Shown here in pieces: positions 1 through 7,112 of a stretch of DNA of 11,639 nucleotides. This stretch comes from Perkinsus olseni (lineage: Eukaryota; Perkinsozoa; Perkinsida; Perkinsidae): the NCBI GenBank assembly GCA_013115135.1, contig JABANP010000930.1:1-11639 (forward strand), written 5' to 3'. The position numbers and the translations under genes were made by a program. The notes below the pieces were generated by a model that had not been told where the DNA came from, did not search any database, and saw only the letters and a program-made list of their open reading frames with translations. Position 1 is the stretch's first letter. Each line of letters starts with the position of its first letter.

Positions 1-237
1 TCCAGGCACTGTCTCCTTGGCGAGTGACATCAGGCCATCACACGTCACGACGGTACTACGACTTTGTCTTCGCGTGCTCGCGTAGGATCCGCGGGGTTAC
101 TCTGCTTTTTCTAGGACTCTCTAGCCGTCTCCTTCAGGATGATCAGTATCAGCCTCAAGATACTGCTTGCGAGTGGTGCATAGTAGGCACTGCATTTCCA
201 CTTTTGAAAGACTGAACTACAGCCCTTCGATTTCTCC
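1..237 (+). other. 5' flank of the secreted-protein gene
   Basis: This stretch precedes the only convincing gene. The frame of that gene is closed by a TGA at 205-207 and has no ATG before 238, so the start is bounded. I see no clear TATA box, CAAT box or other promoter element, and no upstream exon with good splice sites. Short frames crossing it do not resemble protein. Confidence 0.4.
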
Positions 238-1002
238 ATGGCGCCACCGACTATCGACCAATGCTTCGGCAACCTTCGCTTCAGCCGGCTTCTATGCAGC
301 CTCTCGTTGCTCACATACGCCGTGCAAGCAGTGCTACCGCCCACCTTCAACTCCTTGGTTGTCATCGCTGATCAGCCTGCGGGTTGCTATGTCGGTCCCG
401 ACTCGGATAAGACTGATGACACCAAACCGCAAGGCGGGACCTGTATCTACACTCTGAGGGGCACCGACGCAAGGGGAGTTCCTCAAGAGAGCGGCGGAAT
501 CATGATCTACAGTAACATCCCTGAACATGATGGCTTCATGCGTGTACAAGTCGACATGCTAGAGAGTGACTTTCCCGAATATCCGGATGTTGTGGTGACA
601 ACGAGTGGCTCGGCTCATTTACAGCTCGATGCTCAGGACGGCATGCGTTTCACGTGGAGTGCTGATGCAGGTGACCAACTTCGCACTAAAGACCCCGGCA
701 ATGATGAGGTGTATATTAAATCTGTGGTACACGGCTACTTCCCCGACGGCAAGGAGGCTTCGACCACCCCGTTTGATCTCCACGGCTACATTCACAGCAC
801 TGGAATATTTGCCCACAACTATCCGTATGCCAAGGCCACTGGAGATTCCGGTGTGGAGTTCGAAACCAGACAGAGAGTGGATGTATCCAAGGTCGAAGGA
901 GGCTGGCAGTTCACAGTCCTCTTCCAGGCAAAGGGGCAAGATATCCCTGGGAAGACGGGTGAGTACCTCAATTATGTCGTTGATGATACCTTGGAAGGAT
1001 GA
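238..1002 (+). CDS. predicted secreted acidic protein, family not recognised (254 aa)
   Basis: This is the longest open frame in the window and the only one I regard as a gene. Residues 1-17 form an N-region with R14 and R17. Residues 18-29 are hydrophobic (LLCSLSLLTYAV), followed by V-Q-A at 29-31, a good signal-peptidase site, so the mature protein probably starts at V32. The mature part has only two cysteines, C50 and C69, which could form one disulfide, and no N-glycosylation sequon. I count 34 Asp/Glu against 16 Lys/Arg, so it is strongly acidic. Alternating hydrophobic stretches (RVQVDML, VVVTTSGSAHLQL, RFTWSA, WQFTVLFQA) suggest a mainly beta fold; that is inference. No transmembrane segment follows the signal. 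The start is the first ATG after an in-frame TGA at 205-207, and the stop is TGA at 1000-1002. A canonical GTGAGT at 959 could be a splice donor, giving a different C-terminus. It could be an extracellular or effector-like protein, but nothing in the sequence shows its function. Confidence 0.8.
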   Translation: MAPPTIDQCFGNLRFSRLLCSLSLLTYAVQAVLPPTFNSLVVIADQPAGCYVGPDSDKTDDTKPQGGTCIYTLRGTDARGVPQESGGIMIYSNIPEHDGFMRVQVDMLESDFPEYPDVVVTTSGSAHLQLDAQDGMRFTWSADAGDQLRTKDPGNDEVYIKSVVHGYFPDGKEASTTPFDLHGYIHSTGIFAHNYPYAKATGDSGVEFETRQRVDVSKVEGGWQFTVLFQAKGQDIPGKTGEYLNYVVDDTLEG

Positions 1003-1084
1003 TTCAGGAGTGGTTCGTCTAGTTTTCTCCCCGTTTTCTCGAATATCTTTTTGAGGAACAGCAGTATCAGGCTGCTTTTTTCAA

Positions 1085-1121
1085 CTCTCTGCTAGTGAAG
1101 AGAGAATAAGTATCTTCTCTC
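1085..1121 (+). repeat. three-arm alternating hairpin in the 3' flank of the gene
   Basis: CTCTCT (1085-1090) pairs with AGAGAG (1099-1104), and the overlapping GAGAGAA (1100-1106) pairs with TTCTCTC (1115-1121). Both loops are 8 nt. It lies about 100 nt after the stop codon, so it would fall in a 3' UTR. AATAAG inside the second loop is close to a polyadenylation hexamer, but the resemblance is weak. Confidence 0.4.
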
Positions 1122-1788
1122 CCGTTAACCCTAGCAATATTCACGGGTAGCGGACATTTCGGTGCGAGAAGCACACTGAGACTGACCGTCTCCTTTTCAC
1201 TTTTCCTTGAGAGAGGCCTTGTGTTCTAAGAGACCCGTCCAAGAAGCACGTATTGCCGATGCCGTCTGACCAAAGGGAGGACGGGCTACTGCCCAACTGC
1301 TGGCTATGACCCTGCATGCGCTGTGGGGTGTTTATCTCCCCCTGGCAAGATAATTTAAGACGCTTCTAACCTCTCTTTTCCATCGTAATTGGAACCAAGG
1401 CTGCGATTCTGCTCCTGGTCGCTCTGATAGTCAGCTCAACACCCTTGTGACGTAGCTGGTTGTGGTGGTGGTCATAACAAATTGCGGAGCGAGCGAAGCG
1501 AGCGGAGCATATACTGTCACTTCTGCGCTTTTTCGTGCGTTCGTCCGTTCGTTCAAATTATTTCTTCACGACTATGTCGTCTGAACTCGCGAGACACATA
1601 CCATTCGAAAGCTCGCGGTTTGTGTATACACACTACCGAGATACAGGGGCTCAGCAAGTGCTTGATCGTTGGGAGGTGCTTTCACTGAGTCTGGAGATCG
1701 GCGGAAGCTCTACTCTTCCCCCCTCGCGGATAAAAGCCGAAAGGGAGTGGCGGGAGGGCCACAAAACTCAAGGAGTCTTCCTCTCCTG
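1122..1788. other. intergenic, no gene seen
   Basis: There is no supported gene. It holds a small mirror repeat at 1489-1504 (GCGAGCGA followed by its reversed order), a CGTT-rich stretch near 1532-1553, and short frames without protein character. Confidence 0.5.
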
Positions 1789-1814
1789 GATTAGTGCGCT
1801 CTATAGCACTAATC
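1789..1814. repeat. hairpin, 9-bp perfect stem, 8-nt loop
   Basis: GATTAGTGC (1789-1797) is the exact reverse complement of GCACTAATC (1806-1814). It is isolated, with no T-run making it look like a bacterial terminator. Confidence 0.55.
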
Positions 1815-1836
1815 TCGTTCTTCAATGAACAACCCA

Positions 1837-1875
1837 CGTCACGCTCGCGTGACGCTCGCCGGGCGAGCCTCGCCC
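1837..1875. repeat. zigzag inverted repeat plus adjoining hairpin
   Basis: CGTCACG (1837-1843) pairs with CGTGACG (1848-1854) over a 4-nt loop. Immediately after, GCTCGCC (1854-1860) mirrors GGCGAGC (1862-1868) around G1861, and GGGCGAG (1861-1867) mirrors CTCGCCC (1869-1875) around C1868. The last two centres are 7 bases apart, giving a 22-nt unit. Confidence 0.75.
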
Positions 1876-2170
1876 TATGGTCCGGTGCGTATGCGTACAC
1901 AAGCATCGTCGTGTACCCCATTCTATAAAAAATACGAAATCGATCTCGTCCCCGTTCTCCCAAGCAAAACCGTCGTGAACCGTTGTAGACGAACCCGAAA
2001 AATACGGCAAAAAGCCCGGGCTGGGCTTCGAACCCAAGACTTCGTGCCGAGCTCCGCTTTATGCGTTACGAAGGCCTAGTGGATCAACAAAATGCGATGC
2101 ACCATTCTATCTTTATTGTGCATGCGTGCCACACGACGTCTCCAACCCTGCAATGGGTCAGTGGAGCTAC
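1876..2170. other. intergenic, no gene seen
   Basis: No gene is supported. Minus-strand 2021-2041 resembles an isolated tRNA T-arm followed by a T-run, but no D-arm, anticodon arm or matching acceptor strand is present. Confidence 0.4.
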
Positions 2171-2203
2171 GCAATTCATTGCGCAATTCATTGCGCAATG
2201 CAT
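2171..2203. repeat. 12-bp tandem repeat, about 2.7 copies
   Basis: The unit GCAATTCATTGC repeats at 2171-2182 and 2183-2194, and a partial diverged copy continues to about 2203. The unit junction reads ATTGCGCAAT, itself a palindrome. Confidence 0.7.
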
Positions 2204-2387
2204 ACGCAACTTGTCGCCAGTAAAGGAGATAGCCATGCCCCACGCCGTTTCATTAAGACTCAAAATAAGACCCTCGATACTTGCATGGGAGCATTCGGCT
2301 AATCATGATAAACGGATTCGTCACATTCACTTGCCGCGAGATTTTCCCTACCGCCTTGGATCTGCGTGAGAAGGGACAAACAATCGC

Positions 2388-2410
2388 CGGACTAAGTTAG
2401 TCCGACTAAC
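2388..2410. repeat. 23-nt zigzag inverted repeat
   Basis: CGGACTAA (2388-2395) mirrors TTAGTCCG (2397-2404) around G2396. GTTAGTC (2396-2402) mirrors GACTAAC (2404-2410) around C2403. The centres are 7 bases apart and the core 8-mer is GTTAGTCC. Confidence 0.8.
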
Positions 2411-2510
2411 GGCAGTGTGATTGTCGAGCGAACCACTCACTTCTTCACCCTTCCGACGCTGAATCTCGGCAATTTGCCAGTCCTGAACAGAAAGAGCGAG
2501 AATAGTAGTC

Positions 2511-2535
2511 GTCTTGCTAGACTAGACAAGACTTG
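2511..2535. repeat. short alternating inverted repeats
   Basis: GTCTTG (2511-2516) pairs with CAAGAC (2527-2532), enclosing two CTAG copies. CAAG/CTTG then mirror around A2531. This is a less regular member of the zigzag class. Confidence 0.5.
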
Positions 2536-2622
2536 CCGAGAGAGAGTTAGTTCGGTGATACACCTTGAGCGTTGAGCGATTCAGCTGATTCGTGACACTG
2601 GGATAAATCAGCTACTCATCCT

Positions 2623-2645
2623 AGTCTTATCATAAGACTCTTATG
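2623..2645. repeat. 23-nt zigzag inverted repeat
   Basis: AGTCTTAT (2623-2630) mirrors ATAAGACT (2632-2639) around C2631. CATAAGA (2631-2637) mirrors TCTTATG (2639-2645) around C2638. The centres are 7 bases apart. Confidence 0.8.
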
Positions 2646-3120
2646 AGGGTACTCAACCACGGCAGGGTTCCTTGCCGGTACTTATCACTGCTAGGGCGCG
2701 AATACACGCAGCTCACTTGCTTGGCGGCCCAGCCTAGGAGTTCGATCTCCACAATTTTGGCAAGAACAGAAACGTCAGAGCATGATCGTGGAGGCAAGTG
2801 AGAAAGCTCTTGAATGCGATGAACGATCAGTTCAAGGATTCCTGAAACCGTGACGCTCGTCTCAATTGTGCAAGACCATCATGCTACCAATCAGTCCGAA
2901 CTCAGAGCGTAACCATGAATCTGTAAACCTCTCTAGTTTCTCCTCGAACTCGTCGATCTCTCCGAATGCCCAGAATCGGAACGCCTAACGATCGAGTCAG
3001 ATGTTCACGTAAGGCCGGAAGAGGCCCACTCGAATCGCTCCCTTCGCGTCATCGATCGTCTCCCCCGCTGCTGACAGGGAAGTGCTACCTACTAGAGAGT
3101 GTTGTTCCATTCGGCTCAGT
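2646..3120. other. intergenic, no gene seen
   Basis: No gene is supported. A near-perfect 8-bp inverted repeat lies at 2660-2677 with one mismatch. CTCACTTGC (2712-2720) has an exact inverse at 2794-2802, separated by 73 nt. Confidence 0.4.
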
Positions 3121-3143
3121 ACTTTCGAGTCGAAAGTTTCGAC
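3121..3143. repeat. 23-nt zigzag inverted repeat
   Basis: ACTTTCGA (3121-3128) mirrors TCGAAAGT (3130-3137) around G3129. GTCGAAA (3129-3135) mirrors TTTCGAC (3137-3143) around G3136. The outer 8-mers CTTTCGAG and GTTTCGAC share six bases and have complementary ends. Confidence 0.8.
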
Positions 3144-3401
3144 CGTCCCACTGTAAGGCATTGACTGCTCTTGTGACCCTGATTCCGATCGACTCTCCAG
3201 CATATTCCGCGGAACCCAAACCTGAAAACCCAACTTCAACGGGTAGAATTGAGACCCTGTTGGTTAAGAAGATTGAAGCAGGCAAGGCTAGCAAGCGAGT
3301 CCCACATCTTGGGGAACCTGTCAGTGTTCACTTGCAGTGCTCCAAAACTTATGCGAAACTCGTGTTATCACTATCAAAAGCATGAGCGCCATAAACGGAA
3401 A

Positions 3402-3423
3402 CAGGGAACTTCCCTGAGGGAAG
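3402..3423. repeat. 22-nt zigzag inverted repeat
   Basis: CAGGGAA (3402-3408) mirrors TTCCCTG (3410-3416) around C3409. CTTCCCT (3409-3415) mirrors AGGGAAG (3417-3423) around G3416. The centres are 7 bases apart. Confidence 0.8.
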
Positions 3424-3460
3424 AAGTGATGCACATCGTGACCTGTGTGCCTCGATCAAA

Positions 3461-3491
3461 TGAACGCGTTCAATGGTCATTCAACGCGTTC
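3461..3491. repeat. near-perfect long palindrome with two ACGCGT cores
   Basis: TGAACGCGTTCA (3461-3472) is itself a perfect palindrome. GAACGCGTT (3462-3470) pairs with AACGCGTTC (3483-3491), and AATG pairs with CATT across GT at 3476-3477. The whole is a 13-bp stem with one mismatch. ACGCGT (MluI cell-cycle-box sequence) occurs at 3464-3469 and 3484-3489. Confidence 0.6.
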
Positions 3492-3502
3492 GCAGAGTCA
3501 AA

Positions 3503-3543
3503 CCCGATGCCATCGGGCCGATGGGCACTGCCCATCATGGGCA
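3503..3543. repeat. five-arm zigzag chain (41 nt)
   Basis: Four successive perfect inverted repeats overlap. CCCGATG/CATCGGG are centred on C3510, CCATCGG/CCGATGG on G3517, GATGGGCA/TGCCCATC on C3528 and TGCCCAT/ATGGGCA on C3536. Every base of 3503-3543 belongs to at least one arm or centre. Confidence 0.85.
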
Positions 3544-3865
3544 TTTGCACCTTTCTCACCCGGAAAACCAATTCGATGTCCCGAGAGCGATCGATGATGT
3601 AAGTCCTTGGCCTCAACCTAACTGCTGGCAGCGACAGTTCCATATCTCGCAGAACCTGTTATGGCTTCATCTTCTCGCTATGTCACCACACCAGCCGAGC
3701 GCTAGCTAGTTTCCGAATGGAACCGGAGCTGGGATATCTTGCTAAGCTGGGCTGAAAGACTTGAGTCAAGCCGCTTGAGAGCCATCTTTTGTTTTGAAAA
3801 TCTCATCCGAAACATCTGCATCGAGGAATTGTGGCTCATGCGGAAACGCCCTATACGCTGTCCGA
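3544..3865. other. intergenic, no gene seen
   Basis: I see no gene, regular repeat or recognisable signal here. Confidence 0.4.
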
Positions 3866-3888
3866 GCCGATGGACCATCGGCGATGGT
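3866..3888. repeat. 23-nt zigzag inverted repeat
   Basis: GCCGATGG (3866-3873) mirrors CCATCGGC (3875-3882) around A3874. ACCATCG (3874-3880) mirrors CGATGGT (3882-3888) around G3881. It shares CCATCGG with the chain at 3503-3543, possibly by chance. Confidence 0.8.
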
Positions 3889-4132
3889 TACGGCTGCTGC
3901 ATCTCGTAGAGTTTTCGTGTCTAATCGAGCGGTGTGAGAGGGCTGAAGTCGTTCACTTAGTGTCCGGAGATTCTGCAGGAAGTCTCACCCGTTTTGAGTG
4001 CTCCATCCGCATGTGCTGTCGGAGACGGCAACACAGCATAGCTTCAAGATACCCTCGAATCCTAATGAAGCATGAACCGCTAGTCACTCTTCTCTTCTTT
4101 CGCCAAACTCTAACATTGCCGCTTCCTGCGTT

Positions 4133-4160
4133 ATCATTCCGAATGATTCGGGATCGATCC
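4133..4160. repeat. alternating inverted repeats
   Basis: ATCATTC (4133-4139) mirrors GAATGAT (4141-4147) around C4140. CCGAAT (4139-4144) mirrors ATTCGG (4146-4151) around G4145. The even palindrome GGATCGATCC (4151-4160) follows directly. The centre spacing here is 5, not 7. Confidence 0.65.
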
Positions 4161-4181
4161 ATGTTACGTATCGATTTGGTG

Positions 4182-4198
4182 TCGAATGATTCATTCGA
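4182..4198. repeat. single odd palindrome, 8-bp arms
   Basis: TCGAATGA (4182-4189) mirrors TCATTCGA (4191-4198) around T4190. There is no overlapping partner. Confidence 0.7.
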
Positions 4199-4300
4199 TA
4201 GTGGCCTCGATACTCGGCACTCGCTAGCGGATGCACCCGACCCGAGCAGTCTTTGCTCCGTTGGTGAAGCCCAAGTGTGTTGCTCATGCTGCACGAACAC

Positions 4301-4325
4301 GCAGGTCCTGCATGTGCATGCAGGA
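4301..4325. repeat. three-arm inverted repeat
   Basis: GCAGG/CCTGC mirror around T4306. TCCTGCATG (4306-4314) pairs with CATGCAGGA (4317-4325) around TG. Arms are perfect. Confidence 0.7.
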
Positions 4326-5082
4326 TGCCAAAGCTTGGAAGTTCACATGTGGACTGCAGGGTTGGAAAGCTCACTGTTGAGTTATTGACTCCGTGTCTAA
4401 GAGTTCTGGCTTCGGCATTTCACTAGGAAACCTCGCTTCGACCGATGCGCGTTGCCTGGGGAAAACTTTTCTCAGCGGAAACCAACCCCTTTTCTCATGG
4501 CCGAACAAGGACAGTGATGCACCTGTTCTGCTGCATTCTGAGCTGCAGTATTTCTCGTCTCACTTTCTTGAGGAGCTTCCTGACCAACGTATTGCGCTCA
4601 ACGATTAACCTGAGCGAGTCGATCTGTTCCATAGTCATCTCGATCGCACATGACATCAATTTATATGAAACCCGTTAAACGAGCAGCATGGCGGATGAAT
4701 GTTTTTACATCCTACAGTTCTCTCTCACCTAGCATGACCTTGTTCTGACGCGTATGAAATCGAGCTGGCTCGCGAATTATGAAGATGACCGTCGTGATTT
4801 TGAGTGGGAGCTCGTCGCTAGAGGTTGCGATGCTTTCGAACTAGACTTATCGCTTGCACATTCATTCAGAGAGCAAGCTTTCGAAGCAATGTTGCGGACC
4901 CACTTGAATCGACTTTCCTTGTCAGCTGCTGTGGAGGCTCTCTTGAGGCCGTCAGTCGACATTGCAGCCAACTTCAGCGTACCTATAGTGTCCAAGCTAT
5001 CCTATTCGCTTGAATCGAGCGTTTCTCAGGTCGACTCGGACGTCGTACACTCGACCGCATGGCAGAGAGCTTCTCTGAGAGA
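4326..5082. other. intergenic, no supported gene
   Basis: An open frame of 142 codons runs from ATG 4754 to 5182 (+) and reads as a fairly normal soluble protein, with acidic and hydrophobic segments. I do not call it. Frames of this length are expected about once in a window of this size, it has no domain I recognise, and a zigzag repeat (5083-5104) sits in its last third. Confidence 0.4.
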
Positions 5083-5104
5083 ACAGCGACTCGCTGTCAG
5101 CGAG
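5083..5104. repeat. 22-nt zigzag inverted repeat
   Basis: ACAGCGA (5083-5089) mirrors TCGCTGT (5091-5097) around C5090. CTCGCTG (5090-5096) mirrors CAGCGAG (5098-5104) around T5097. A further 6-bp odd palindrome, TTCTCT/AGAGAA around G5077, abuts it on the left. Confidence 0.8.
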
Positions 5105-5204
5105 ACCTTACTTTTGCTCCCTGACATTTCTGGTGAGTCATCAATCACTTCGTTCGCTGACGAATCTTGGTCTCCGCGGTAGCACTCAGCCTGATCTGAG
5201 AACC

Positions 5205-5226
5205 GTAGCAGACGGCTACCAGTAGC
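5205..5226. repeat. three alternating 5-bp arms
   Basis: GTAGC (5205-5209), GCTAC (5215-5219) and GTAGC (5222-5226) alternate in orientation with spacers of 5 and 2 nt. The arms are short, so this is a weak call. Confidence 0.35.
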
Positions 5227-5286
5227 TTCTCGCTCAGACCTGTATCCGACTACCGAGTCGAAAACCTTTTCCCTTGCGCAGCTGAA

Positions 5287-5317
5287 CCACTCTCCAGGGA
5301 GTGGACCACTCCGAGTG
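5287..5317. repeat. zigzag chain
   Basis: CCACTC (5287-5292) pairs with GAGTGG (5299-5304). GGAGTGG (5298-5304) mirrors CCACTCC (5306-5312) around A5305. CACTC (5307-5311) mirrors GAGTG (5313-5317) around C5312. The last two centres are 7 bases apart. Confidence 0.7.
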
Positions 5318-5562
5318 CTTCAACAGCTGTGCTTCCGCCGCGCAAGCCTTGCGTGGCAGGCGAAGTCTCCCGCAGAGCTCAGCTAATTCACACAGTAACA
5401 ATGTGACAGTATACTATGAAGTTGAAACACTGAACCAGCTGACTAGGACCGTATCATCGCATGAGTCCTGAGTTCGTGGGGGGGCCCAGTGGGGAGTGAA
5501 TAGACGATAATAATGTTGGCTTTTCCTCGCATGTTCGCGGATACGATAAGCTGTTTTCAAGG

Positions 5563-5586
5563 GAACATGACATGTTCAACATGTTG
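5563..5586. repeat. zigzag chain ending in an even palindrome
   Basis: GAACATG (5563-5569) mirrors CATGTTC (5571-5577) around A5570. CATGTT mirrors AACATG around C5577. CAACATGTTG (5577-5586) is a perfect even palindrome. The first two centres are 7 bases apart. Confidence 0.75.
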
Positions 5587-5592
5587 ATCGGA

Positions 5593-5613
5593 GTATAGAG
5601 CACCGTTCTATAC
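5593..5613. repeat. hairpin, 7-bp stem, 7-nt loop
   Basis: GTATAGA (5593-5599) pairs with TCTATAC (5607-5613). It lies only 6 nt beyond the preceding zigzag chain. Confidence 0.5.
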
Positions 5614-5750
5614 ACCCTTTGTTTGAATTATTTTGGCGCGATGGGTACGGCTTTTTTAGAAACGTGCGGAAGAATCATACCTCCTGTGAAACATGTCTCG
5701 TGGTGAATTGCCACGCGAGCCAGCCGCTGCTGCACCGAGGGGAAGAAGGC

Positions 5751-5985
5751 CTTCGGTATACACAACCACAGGCAGTAAGCGCACCCAAACATGAATCGGT
5801 GGTACCTAAGGTTGGCCGACAAGCTTTTGAAGCATTCAACATTCAGTTCTCACGCAGTGGTCCAGTCAACTGCGAAGAACACGACGGTGCATCCAGTCAT
5901 GATTGTGAATAGTAATGGCACCTGTAGTGAAAATGCAGGCCTCACGGAGAGGAGGATAATCTCAATTCTGTAGGCAATGACAGGA
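5751..5985. repeat. dispersed repeat, copy A (uninterrupted)
   Basis: This segment aligns by eye with 10429-11245. Anchors are ATGAATCGGTGGTA (5791-5804, against ATGATTCGGTGGTA at 10471), CACGCAGTGGTCCA (5851, against CACGCTATTGTCCA at 10522), AACTGCGAAGAACA (5868-5881, identical at 10746) and CTGTAGTGAAAATGCAG (5922-5938, against 11173-11190). Order and strand are conserved. Copy A lacks the two insertions seen in copy B. It overlaps an open frame (5619-5912). In that frame, five of six codons of a short patch (N-C-E-E-H-D) either match or differ only at third positions between copies, hinting at a decayed coding ancestor. Elsewhere an 8-nt length difference breaks the frame. The family is unknown and the edges are approximate. 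Confidence 0.6.
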
Positions 5986-6299
5986 GCCATTCATGATGCA
6001 CCCAGCCATTCTCTTGCGAAAGCCGAAAGCACTGAGAAAGGGCTTCTCGGCTCACTACGTTCAGTTGGGCTAGAAACTTTCCATGTCAACGAGTTGATGG
6101 TAATTTATGATCGAATCGTTAGGCGGTGCTTCTATAATTGCTAATTTCAGTTATCCTACTCCTGAGAGATCCCTTTTATCCTCTCCGCTGCCGTTCAGTC
6201 CATCTACCACGTCCATTCGTAGCAGGTAGTCTCACCAGAATGAAAAAAGGTTCGCTACTGATCAACGACAATTGACAAGAGTGCTCTGAGAACGACTAC
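5986..6299. other. intergenic, no gene seen
   Basis: I see no gene or clear repeat. Confidence 0.4.
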
Positions 6300-6314
6300 A
6301 GTATTCGGAATACT
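6300..6314. repeat. odd palindrome, 7-bp arms
   Basis: AGTATTC (6300-6306) mirrors GAATACT (6308-6314) around G6307. Confidence 0.65.
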
Positions 6315-6503
6315 ACTAAGCCCCTCACCGGGACCGGCGCATGCCTGAAACTGTTCCAACTAGAAATGCAACCCGACCAATTCCGAAACGAGGGACCACG
6401 TCAGTCTGTCAGCTCGTCGGCACCTATGCCGGCGCCCTATGTGAGCATCATCTTCTCAGCCAGGTTAACTCGATTACGGAGCCAGGCGCTCACGCGGTCC
6501 CGA

Positions 6504-6520
6504 TAAACAATGATTGTTTA
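6504..6520. repeat. odd palindrome, 8-bp arms
   Basis: TAAACAAT (6504-6511) mirrors ATTGTTTA (6513-6520) around G6512. TAAACAA is also a forkhead-type core, but in context the symmetry is the better explanation. Confidence 0.65.
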
Positions 6521-6633
6521 AAAATATCGTTAGATAGCCAGCGATAAACTTGCCAGCGGTTCTTGAATGTTTTTCTGCCTTTGAACGTATTGTTCATTAA
6601 GGTAAAGGAAATGCGGCTCCAGTTGGAAAAACC

Positions 6634-6648
6634 ACGACTAGAAGTCGT
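6634..6648. repeat. short hairpin, 6-bp stem, 3-nt loop
   Basis: ACGACT (6634-6639) pairs with AGTCGT (6643-6648) over AGA. It is short and could be chance. Confidence 0.4.
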
Positions 6649-6703
6649 CACTCGTTTGCAGTAAGAAATTTTGAGGGTGGACTATTTTCAAGTTTGAGCC
6701 CTG

Positions 6704-6769
6704 TACTTGTAAGTAACAACTTGCAACTTACAACTTGTAAGTTATAAGTCCTAACTCACAAGTTGTGAG
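6704..6769. repeat. heptamer tandem plus nested palindromes
   Basis: TACTT/AAGTA flank GT at 6704-6715. CAACTTR repeats three times at 6717-6737 (period 7). AACTTACAA (6725-6733) mirrors TTGTAAGTT (6735-6743) around C6734. CTCACAA (6755-6761) mirrors TTGTGAG (6763-6769) around G6762. The recurring word AACTT/AAGTT in both orientations suggests local copying. Confidence 0.75.
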
Positions 6770-6897
6770 GTTGTCATAATGAACGGGTCAGTGTCGTATC
6801 TACTTCGCGGACTCTCATGAAACACCACTGTCGATTCGGCAGTCTTGTTCATCACATTCGCTTTCTCTCTTGACCTTGCATTCCCCCGGAGAATCTG

Positions 6898-6920
6898 CAC
6901 TGACAGTCAGTGACTGACTG
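6898..6920. repeat. 23-nt zigzag inverted repeat
   Basis: CACTGAC (6898-6904) mirrors GTCAGTG (6906-6912) around A6905. CAGTCAGT (6904-6911) mirrors ACTGACTG (6913-6920) around G6912. The centres are 7 bases apart. Confidence 0.8.
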
Positions 6921-6944
6921 CATTACCCAATCGAGCTGTGCTCA

Positions 6945-6977
6945 TACTAGCTTGAAGCTAGTACATTGAATGTACTA
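6945..6977. repeat. two overlapping 9-bp odd palindromes
   Basis: TACTAGCTT (6945-6953) mirrors AAGCTAGTA (6955-6963) around G6954. TAGTACATT (6959-6967) mirrors AATGTACTA (6969-6977) around G6968. The centres are 14 bases apart, twice the usual step. Confidence 0.8.
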
Positions 6978-7112
6978 TGTACTGCGAATTTAGTAACTAC
7001 ATACGCATTGTCAACCCATTCCCTCAACTACTCCACTTTCTATCTCCTCTATCGCGGTCATTATGAGCCCAATCTACTTCTACTGTGTTCTGCAACTACA
7101 CCTACTACAACG

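Noticed and set aside
1126..1134. TTAACCCTA, resembling a telomeric repeat
   Set aside because: It is a single copy with no tandem array.
1484..1508. GAGCGAGCGAAGCGAGCGGAGC run
   Set aside because: It is a small mirror/direct repeat, not an inverted repeat, and does not belong to the zigzag class. It is too short to interpret.
2021..2041. tRNA T-arm-like sequence on the minus strand (GGGTTCGAAGCCC) followed by a T-run
   Set aside because: The B-box match is good, but no D-arm, anticodon arm or 5' acceptor strand can be placed. The nearby A-box-like GGCCTAGTGG is on the opposite strand.
2732..2754. Second tRNA-like motif (GGAGTTCGATCTCC)
   Set aside because: The loop has six bases when the stem is paired, and no other tRNA arm is present.
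3831..4388. 185-codon open frame on the plus strand
   Set aside because: It crosses four separate palindrome units, has no domain, and its composition (Cys, Arg, His and Ser rich) is that of unselected sequence. One frame this long is not very unlikely by chance in six frames of 11.6 kb.
4754..5182. 142-codon open frame on the plus strand
   Set aside because: It reads more like protein than most, but the length is expected about once by chance, no family is recognised, and a 22-nt zigzag unit lies within it.
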